A stretch of 64,000 bases of DNA from Methylobacillus flagellatus. GTDB taxonomy: Bacteria > Pseudomonadota > Gammaproteobacteria > Burkholderiales > Methylophilaceae. Of the stretch, positions 58,497 through 64,000 are shown piece after piece. Numbering within the stretch: position 1 is the stretch's first letter; each line of letters starts with the position of its first letter. Made by a program: the position numbers and the translations under genes. A model generated the notes under the pieces. It ran no database searches. It saw only the letters and a program-made list of their open reading frames with translations, and was not told the DNA's origin. The DNA is taken from positions 124,001-188,000 of the forward strand of contig NZ_SCOU01000004.1 of the NCBI RefSeq assembly GCF_005502435.1, in the 5' to 3' direction.

Positions 58497-59975
58497 ATGA
58501 TCAACAACAGCCTGAAACAGCTGGGGGCGATGCTCGCCAGCAAACAGATCTCCAGCGTGGAAATGACCACGGAGTTCCTCGATCGCATCGATCAGCACAA
58601 CCCGGACATCAATGCCTATATCGCGCTAGACCGTGAGCGTACGCTGGCCCAGGCCGCCGCTGCCGATGCGCGTATCGCCGCGGGCACCGCCGAGCCGCTG
58701 ACCGGCATCCCCATCGCGCAGAAGGATATCTTCGTCGCCAAGGGCTGGCAGACCACCTGCGGTTCCAGGATGCTGGAGAGCTTCATCGGCCCCTACGATG
58801 CCGGTGTCATCGAGCGTTTCGATGCAGCGGGTGCCGTCAACCTGGGCAAGACCAATATGGACGAGTTCGCCATGGGTTCGTCCAATGAAACCTCCTACTT
58901 TGGTTGTGTAAAGAACCCCTGGGATCGTAGCCGTGTGCCGGGCGGCAGTTCGGGCGGCTCTGCGGCGGCAGTGGCTGCGCGCCTGTGTGCGGCGGCGACG
59001 GGCACCGACACCGGTGGTTCCATCCGTCAGCCTGCTTCCTTGTGCGGCTTTTCCGGCCTCAAGCCTACTTATGGGCTGGTGTCGCGTTACGGCATGATCG
59101 CCTTTGCCTCCTCGCTGGATCAGGCTGGCCCCATGGCCAAGTCCTGTGAAGACATGGCGCTGATGATGAACGTCATGACCGGCTTCGACGCGCGTGATTC
59201 CACCAGTCTGCAGCGCGACAAGGAAGACTACACGCGTGGTTTGCCCGCCATGACCGGCGACAAACCGCTGGCTGGCTTGCGGGTCGGCCTGCCACGTGAA
59301 TTCTTCGCCGACGGCCTGAATGCGCAGGTCGGTAGCGTGGTGCAAGCCGCCATCGATGAATACTGCAAGCTGGGTGCCGAGATCGTATCCATCAGCCTGC
59401 CCAACACCCGTCTGTCCATCCCGGTGTATTACGTGCTGGCGCCCGCAGAAGCCTCCAGCAACCTGTCGCGCTACGACGGGGTGCGTTATGGTCACCGTGC
59501 GCCTGAATATACCGACCTGATGGACATGTACTGCAAGTCGCGTGCGCAGGGCTTCGGTGCGGAAGTGAAGCGTCGCATCTTGATTGGCACGTATGTATTG
59601 AGTGCCGGTTACTACGATGCCTATTACCTCAAGGCACAGCAGATCCGCCGCCTGATCGCCGATGACTTCGCCGCTGCGTTCACGCAGTGCGATGTGATCA
59701 TGGGCCCGACTGCGCCCGGCACAGCGTTCCGCTCCGGAGAAAAGGCAGATGACCCGGTGGCCATGTATCTGGAGGATTTGTACACCATCGCCGTCAACCT
59801 GGCGGGCCTGCCTGGCATGAGCATCCCGGCCGGGTTTGCCGAGGTGGAAGGCAAAGCCTTGCCAGTCGGCCTGCAGGTCATCGGCAATTATTTTGATGAG
59901 GCACGCATGCTGGATATCGGCCATGCCTATCAGCAGGTCACGGATTGGCATACGCGCATGCCGGAGGGTGTTTAA
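58497..59975 (+). CDS. gatA: Asp/Glu-tRNA amidotransferase subunit A
   Basis: A 492-residue amidase-signature enzyme. The Ser-cisSer-Lys triad is visible in PIAQKDIF (Lys), [15 protein letters not shown] and [11 protein letters not shown]. It releases ammonia from glutamine for GatB. The C-terminus ends two bases before the gatB GTG; GGAGGG near its end is the gatB ribosome binding site. Confidence 0.96.
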   Translation: MINNSLKQLGAMLASKQISSVEMTTEFLDRIDQHNPDINAYIALDRERTLAQAAAADARIAAGTAEPLTGIPIAQKDIFVAKGWQTTCGSRMLESFIGPYDAGVIERFDAAGAVNLGKTNMDEFAMGSSNETSYFGCVKNPWDRSRVPGGSSGGSAAAVAARLCAAATGTDTGGSIRQPASLCGFSGLKPTYGLVSRYGMIAFASSLDQAGPMAKSCEDMALMMNVMTGFDARDSTSLQRDKEDYTRGLPAMTGDKPLAGLRVGLPREFFADGLNAQVGSVVQAAIDEYCKLGAEIVSISLPNTRLSIPVYYVLAPAEASSNLSRYDGVRYGHRAPEYTDLMDMYCKSRAQGFGAEVKRRILIGTYVLSAGYYDAYYLKAQQIRRLIADDFAAAFTQCDVIMGPTAPGTAFRSGEKADDPVAMYLEDLYTIAVNLAGLPGMSIPAGFAEVEGKALPVGLQVIGNYFDEARMLDIGHAYQQVTDWHTRMPEGV

Positions 59976-59976
59976 G

Positions 59977-61449
59977 GTGGAATGGGAAGTCGTCATCGGG
60001 CTGGAAACGCACACGCAGCTCAAAACCAACTCCAAGATCTTCTCGGGCGCTTCGACCACCTATGGCGCAGCCCCGAATACGCAAGCCTGTGAAGTCAGCA
60101 TCGCCCTGCCCGGCGTGCTGCCGGTGCTGAATCAGGAAGCGGTGCGTTGCGCCATCAAGTTCGGTCTGGCCGTCAATGCCGAGATCGCACCGCGTTCGGT
60201 GTTCGCACGTAAAAATTATTTCTACCCGGACCTGCCCAAGGGCTATCAGATCAGCCAGTACGAGCTGCCTGTGGTGGGTAAAGGCGCGCTGACCATCCAG
60301 GTTGGCGATACCGAGAAGGTCATCCGCATCACGCGTGCCCACCTTGAAGAAGATGCTGGCAAATCCGTGCATGGTGCGGTGGAAGGCATGTCCGGCATCG
60401 ACCTCAACCGTGCCGGTACCCCCCTGCTGGAGATCGTCACCGAGCCGGACATGCGCTCAGCCGCTGAAGCGGTGGCTTATGCCAAGAAACTGCATGAACT
60501 GGTGCAATGGATAGGCATCTGCGACGGCAATATGCAGGAAGGCTCGTTCCGCTGCGACGTCAACGTGTCGGTGCGTCCCAAGGGAACCGATAAGCTGGGT
60601 ACGCGCCGCGAGATCAAGAACCTCAACTCGTTCAAGTTCATGCAGCAGGCCATCGAATACGAGACCCGCTGGCAGATCGAAACGCTGGAAGACGGCGGCA
60701 CCATCCAGCAAGCCACGGTACTGTTCAATCCGGATACCGGCGAAACGCGCGCCATGCGCTCCAAGGAAGAAGCCAACGATTACCGTTACTTCCCCGACCC
60801 GGATCTGTTGCCGCTGGTGATCAGTGAAGCGGACAAGGACGCTGTGCGTGCTGATATGCCGGAACTGCCGCAAGCCATGAAAGCGCGCTTTGAAGCTGAG
60901 TTCGGTCTTTCTGCCTATGACGCAACTCAATTGACAAGCACCAAAGAGATTGCCGAGTATTTTGATAGGGCAATGTTAGAGTTGGTAAGCTTTGAAGGGG
61001 CTAGTGCGTATAAGATAGGTAAGACGGTTGCGAACTTAATTATTAATGATATTGCTGCTCGGGTTAATAAGGCAGGCCTCCCTAATATTCGTCATAGCCC
61101 AGTAACTGCATGGCATATTGTCTGTATTGCCAAAAGCTTGGCCGACGGTTCTATTAATCTGAAAGCCGTTAGAGAGCAGATCATCCCTCTCATATGGGAC
61201 GAGAATTTAACTGAAGCAGATGCTGTAATTAAAATTATTGAAGCAAAAGGCTTGAGGCAAGTTTCAGATAGTGGTGCCATCGAAGCCATCATCGACGGCG
61301 TGCTGGCCGCCAACGTCGCCATGGTCGAAGAATACCGTGCCGGTAAGGAGAAAGCGTTCAATGCGCTGGTAGGTCAGGCCATGAAGGCCTCCAAGGGCAA
61401 GGCCAACCCGGCGCAGGTCAACGAGATGCTAAAGAAGAAGCTGGGCTAG
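59977..61449 (+). CDS. gatB: Asp/Glu-tRNA amidotransferase subunit B, mosaic gene
   Basis: A 490-residue GatB. The kinase domain starts [17 protein letters not shown] and has [22 protein letters not shown] and [10 protein letters not shown]; the last 50 residues ([32 protein letters not shown]) are the conserved YqeY-like tail. It phosphorylates and amidates mischarged tRNA. GTG start. Between about 60.9 and 61.28 kb the DNA turns AT-rich and the helical-domain protein differs from what relatives have ([18 protein letters not shown]), while frame is kept. That suggests replacement of a central segment by recombination. Confidence 0.95.
   Translation: MEWEVVIGLETHTQLKTNSKIFSGASTTYGAAPNTQACEVSIALPGVLPVLNQEAVRCAIKFGLAVNAEIAPRSVFARKNYFYPDLPKGYQISQYELPVVGKGALTIQVGDTEKVIRITRAHLEEDAGKSVHGAVEGMSGIDLNRAGTPLLEIVTEPDMRSAAEAVAYAKKLHELVQWIGICDGNMQEGSFRCDVNVSVRPKGTDKLGTRREIKNLNSFKFMQQAIEYETRWQIETLEDGGTIQQATVLFNPDTGETRAMRSKEEANDYRYFPDPDLLPLVISEADKDAVRADMPELPQAMKARFEAEFGLSAYDATQLTSTKEIAEYFDRAMLELVSFEGASAYKIGKTVANLIINDIAARVNKAGLPNIRHSPVTAWHIVCIAKSLADGSINLKAVREQIIPLIWDENLTEADAVIKIIEAKGLRQVSDSGAIEAIIDGVLAANVAMVEEYRAGKEKAFNALVGQAMKASKGKANPAQVNEMLKKKLG
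60905..61278 (+). other. AT-rich divergent patch inside gatB
   Basis: By hand count 124 of 300 bases at 60961-61260 are G or C (41 percent), against 35 of 60 just before (60841-60900) and 33 of 60 just after (61321-61380). Codons such as TTA, ATT, AAT and GTA, rare in neighbouring genes, crowd here. Both edges are abrupt and lie at conserved protein blocks ([19 protein letters not shown]), as expected for homologous recombination with a lower-GC donor. Confidence 0.8.
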
Positions 61450-61681
61450 TCGCTGTCCGGACGTGACCCGTCTTTTAGAAAATCCAGGATGAAAATCCAG
61501 ATCGCGCCGCGCTAGCGGCTGTTTATTAGCAGCCAGTGCATGTGTGACGGCTAACCAAGCTTCGATTTTCAGACGTGTCATCCCGGCGCAGGCCGGGATC
61601 CAGTTAAGGTTTGGATAATTCTGATTCTCTGGATTGCAGCTTGCGCTGGAATGACGGGGTATTCAGGCGACGCCTTGTAGT
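61450..61681. repeat. Intergenic inverted-repeat element between gatB and pyrE
   Basis: No gene. A perfect hairpin ATCCCGGC-GCAG-GCCGGGAT lies at 61580-61599. The string GTCATCCCGG...GGATCCAG near 61577-61603 is matched by an inverse CTGGATT...GGAATGACGG near 61632-61657, so the whole is an imperfect inverted repeat about 80 bases long, like the widespread GTCATTCCCGCG dispersed elements. A related hairpin is at 664-683. Confidence 0.55.
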
Positions 61682-62317
61682 TCAGGCCACGCCGTATTGT
61701 GCGCGGTAGGCTTGTACCGCAGGTTTGAAGCTGGCCAATTCTGGTGCATCGTCCAGGTAGCGGATCAAATCTACCAGAGTGGCGATCTTGATGACCGGGA
61801 TGGTCTGTTCCACTTCCTGCACCGCTGACAAAGTGCCCAGGCCACGTTCCTGGCGGTCGATGGCGATGGCCACGCCTGCGGGCGTCGCGTCAGCCGCACG
61901 GATGATGTCCACCGATTCACGTACTGAAGTACCGGCCGAGATCACGTCATCCACGATCAGCACACGTCCCGCTAGCGGTGCCCCCACGATGCTGCCGCCT
62001 TCGCCGTGGTCCTTGGCTTCCTTGCGGTTGTAGGCATAGGGCAGATTGTGACCCTGACGGGCCAGCGCGATGCTGATGCTGGCCGCCAGCGTGATCCCTT
62101 TATAGGCCGGGCCGAACAGCATGTCGATCTGCAGGCCGGATTTAACAATGGCGGCGGCGTAGAACTCACCCAGTTTCATCAGGCTTTCGCCGTCGTTGAA
62201 CAAACCGGCGTTGAAAAAATACGGACTCAGGCGGCCCGCCTTGGTCTTGAATTCGCCAAAGCGCAGCACTTGCTTTTGAATGGCGAAACGGATGAAATCC
62301 TGAGTGAAATCGTTCAT
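61682..62317 (-). CDS. pyrE: Orotate phosphoribosyltransferase
   Basis: A 211-residue PyrE making OMP from orotate and [18 protein letters not shown] at the N-terminus, [14 protein letters not shown] (catalytic loop) and the PRPP signature [16 protein letters not shown] are present. The start MNDFTQDFI leaves 16-22 bases to the divergent xthA start, so the two promoters must overlap the opposite gene. Confidence 0.95.
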   Translation of the reverse strand: MNDFTQDFIRFAIQKQVLRFGEFKTKAGRLSPYFFNAGLFNDGESLMKLGEFYAAAIVKSGLQIDMLFGPAYKGITLAASISIALARQGHNLPYAYNRKEAKDHGEGGSIVGAPLAGRVLIVDDVISAGTSVRESVDIIRAADATPAGVAIAIDRQERGLGTLSAVQEVEQTIPVIKIATLVDLIRYLDDAPELASFKPAVQAYRAQYGVA

Positions 62318-62333
62318 GACATGAAATGAGAAA

Positions 62334-63128
62334 TTGATCTTGCGCATTATATCGTTAAACCTCAATGGCATCCGTTCTGCCACCACCAAAGGCTATTACC
62401 CCTGGCTCGCGGCCCAGCAGGCGGACATCGTCTGCATGCAGGAGATCAAGGCACAGGCGGCCGACATGACCGCCCAGATGCACAACCCGGACGGCTATCA
62501 GGGTTACTTCCACTATGCCGAGAAGAAGGGCTACAGCGGTGTGGGCATCTACGCAAAGCGCCAGCCCGATGTGCTGGTCCAGGGCCTGGGCATCGCGGAT
62601 ATCGACAACGAAGGCCGTTATCTGGAAGCGCAGTTCAACGACACGCCGGTCGGGCCGCTCAGTGTGGTGTCGCTGTATCTGCCGTCCGGTTCCAGCGGCG
62701 AAGAGCGTCAGGCCTTCAAATTCAGCGTGATGGCGCGTTTTCTGCCGCACTTGCAGGCGCTGAAAGCCAGTGGACGCGAAGTGGTGGTGTGCGGCGACTG
62801 GAACATCGCGCACAAGGAAGCCGACCTGAAGAACTGGAAAGGCAACAAGAAGAACTCCGGCTTCCTGCCTGAAGAACGGGCCTGGCTGACCGAGTTGTTC
62901 GACAGTGTGGGCTGGGTGGATGTTTACCGCAGCCTGCACCCGGAGACCACGGACGATTGTTACACCTGGTGGAGTAACCGCGGCCAGGCCTGGGCCAAGA
63001 ACGTGGGTTGGCGTATCGATTACCAGATCGCCACGCCGGGCATCGCCGCGCTGGCGCGCAGTGCCAGCATCTACAAAGCGGAGCGTTTTAGCGACCATGC
63101 CCCGCTGATCGTTGATTACGCAGTGTGA
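62334..63128 (+). CDS. xthA: Exodeoxyribonuclease III
   Basis: A 262-264 residue apurinic/apyrimidinic endonuclease. Blocks: [19 protein letters not shown] (Mg2+ ligand Glu), [15 protein letters not shown], and [10 protein letters not shown]. It nicks abasic sites in base-excision repair. The start is TTG at 62334 or 62340; no ATG lies in frame before the conserved first strand. Confidence 0.94.
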   Translation: MILRIISLNLNGIRSATTKGYYPWLAAQQADIVCMQEIKAQAADMTAQMHNPDGYQGYFHYAEKKGYSGVGIYAKRQPDVLVQGLGIADIDNEGRYLEAQFNDTPVGPLSVVSLYLPSGSSGEERQAFKFSVMARFLPHLQALKASGREVVVCGDWNIAHKEADLKNWKGNKKNSGFLPEERAWLTELFDSVGWVDVYRSLHPETTDDCYTWWSNRGQAWAKNVGWRIDYQIATPGIAALARSASIYKAERFSDHAPLIVDYAV

Positions 63129-63179
63129 TCGGTTGATGAACTCCTTGTATGGCGCCAGCGGCGCGACTGAAAGTGCCGT

Positions 63180-64000
63180 GTGGAACTAGTACTGGTGGGT
63201 GGGCGCATCCTGTTTTCGTCGTTCTCCAACGTGATACAGAAGCAGCTGGCCGGGTTTGGTCTGCATCCCTACCTGATCGTGGTCGGTACCTATTACGGGC
63301 TGGCGCTGCTGGCTTTGCCCTGGGTGTTTTGGCTTCCCAGCGGAGATGTCAGCTTCTCTTTCTGGTGGAACATCGCACTGGCGTCCTTGTTCGATGTGGG
63401 CGGCTGGCTGCTGCTGGTGTTATCACTGTCCAGAACCGATCTGTCCATCTTTGGGCCGCTCAACGCCTATAAAGTGGTGGCCTCCATGTTGCTGGCGCTG
63501 CTGTTCCTGCATGAGGTTCCCAGCCTGCAGGGGCTGGCGGGGGTGGCTATCATCGTAGGCGGCAGCTTTTTACTGATGCCTGCCGCCAAGGCGGGCACAG
63601 CCCGTTGGCAGTTGTTATGGCGCGATAAAGGCGTGCAGGCGCGCTTTGCTTCCATCCTGCTGTTTTCTATCGGTACGCTGTTCCTGAAAGGCGCCTTGCT
63701 GGCCAGCGATGCGCTGACCACGCTTATTTTCTGGTGTCTGAGCGGCTTGCCCATGCTGTTGCTGGCCAATGCCGTGTTCGGACAGAGCACCCTCAAGCAG
63801 GGTGTGCAGGAGTTGCAGCAACACCCGGAGCGGGTGCTGGTGGTGGGTGTGACCGTGTTCGTCATGCAGTATTGCACGCTGGTGTTGCTGTCGCAGATGC
63901 TGGTGGCTTATGCGCTTGCCCTGTTCCAGATGGGCATGCTGCTGCAGGTGTTGCTGGGTTATCGAATATTCCGCGAGCCACATGTCATCAGAAGGTTGCT
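63180..64000 (+). CDS. EamA/DMT-type transporter, truncated by window end
   Basis: At least 273 residues of a ten-helix EamA protein, cut by the end of the window. The N-terminus MELVLVGGRILFSSFSNVIQK begins at a GTG 12 bases after an in-frame stop. Two EamA repeats are visible: SRTDLSIFGPLNAYKVV near residue 88, and a second at about residue 240 onwards (QMLVAYALALFQMGMLLQV). Members export metabolites or sugars; substrate unknown. Confidence 0.8.
   Translation, partial: MELVLVGGRILFSSFSNVIQKQLAGFGLHPYLIVVGTYYGLALLALPWVFWLPSGDVSFSFWWNIALASLFDVGGWLLLVLSLSRTDLSIFGPLNAYKVVASMLLALLFLHEVPSLQGLAGVAIIVGGSFLLMPAAKAGTARWQLLWRDKGVQARFASILLFSIGTLFLKGALLASDALTTLIFWCLSGLPMLLLANAVFGQSTLKQGVQELQQHPERVLVVGVTVFVMQYCTLVLLSQMLVAYALALFQMGMLLQVLLGYRIFREPHVIRRL

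Noticed and set aside
58626-60059. A 477-codon minus-strand frame opposite gatA
   Set aside because: Antisense to gatA; no recognisable domain, and rich in His/Gly/Arg as such shadows are.
60905-61278. Insertion sequence or intron inside gatB
   Set aside because: The frame is kept, length is normal for GatB, and no terminal repeats or target duplication are visible; replacement fits better than insertion.

Overview
The window looks like the chromosome of a methylotrophic betaproteobacterium, most likely family Methylophilaceae. The strongest pointer is a 3-hexulose-6-phosphate synthase gene (46665-47342), the formaldehyde-fixing enzyme of the ribulose monophosphate cycle, set among housekeeping genes in a betaproteobacterial arrangement: an arginine-type EF-P next to earP, dacC-dat-ybeD-lipB-lipA, the mre/mrd cell-shape cluster, an ECF sigma-DUF3619-DUF3106-RDD operon, and System II cytochrome c maturation. 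Genus assignment is inference. I see no rRNA, tRNA, CRISPR array, insertion sequence or prophage, so this is mostly core genome.

Layout. 1-6.1 kb: end of a cation/Ca2+ exchanger, pilSR two-component genes (minus), then a sigma factor operon (plus). 6.1-12.3 kb: lptG-lptF (minus) divergent from pepA-holC, a gcvH gene and a PBP7-type endopeptidase. 12.3-19.5 kb: topA, ttcA, a pteridine-reductase-like SDR, a MidA-type methyltransferase, trmB and engB. 19.6-25.2 kb: cytochrome c4, resB, ccsA and a sugar-phosphate transferase homologue whose catalytic motifs are altered. 25.2-29.5 kb (minus): greB, a metal-handling cassette (Met/His/Cys-rich protein, beta-barrel-like protein, MerP-like and MerT-like proteins), then earP and efp. 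29.6-35.8 kb: an AddB/AddA-like nuclease-helicase pair. 36-43.4 kb: a lone pseudopilin, mlaFEDCB, a second ABC exporter, a BolA protein, a monothiol glutaredoxin and murA. 43.5-46.5 kb: hisG-hisD-hisC. 46.6-47.4 kb: hps with its own promoter and terminator. 47.5-58 kb (minus): lipA, lipB, ybeD, dat, dacC, rlpA, rodA, mrdA, mreD, mreC, mreB. 58.2-64 kb: gatCAB, pyrE divergent from xthA, and the start of an EamA transporter.

Functional themes are envelope biogenesis (Lpt, Mla, MurA, Mre/Mrd, DacC, PBP7, RlpA), lipoate metabolism (LipA, LipB, GcvH), c-type cytochromes, and translation quality (EF-P/EarP, GatCAB, TrmB, TtcA).

The most unusual signals are: a sharply AT-rich, protein-divergent patch inside gatB (about 60.9-61.28 kb) that looks like recombination with a foreign allele; the four-gene metal cassette apparently translationally coupled to the EF-P rhamnosyltransferase gene; loss of the catalytic acidic pair in the sugar-phosphate transferase homologue; loss of two expected Fe-S cysteines in the AddB-like nuclease; a possible anti-sigma role for DUF3619; and short in-register tandem repeats (15 bp near mreC, 18 bp near greB). 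No completely new multi-gene system can be demonstrated from sequence alone; the metal cassette is the best candidate.
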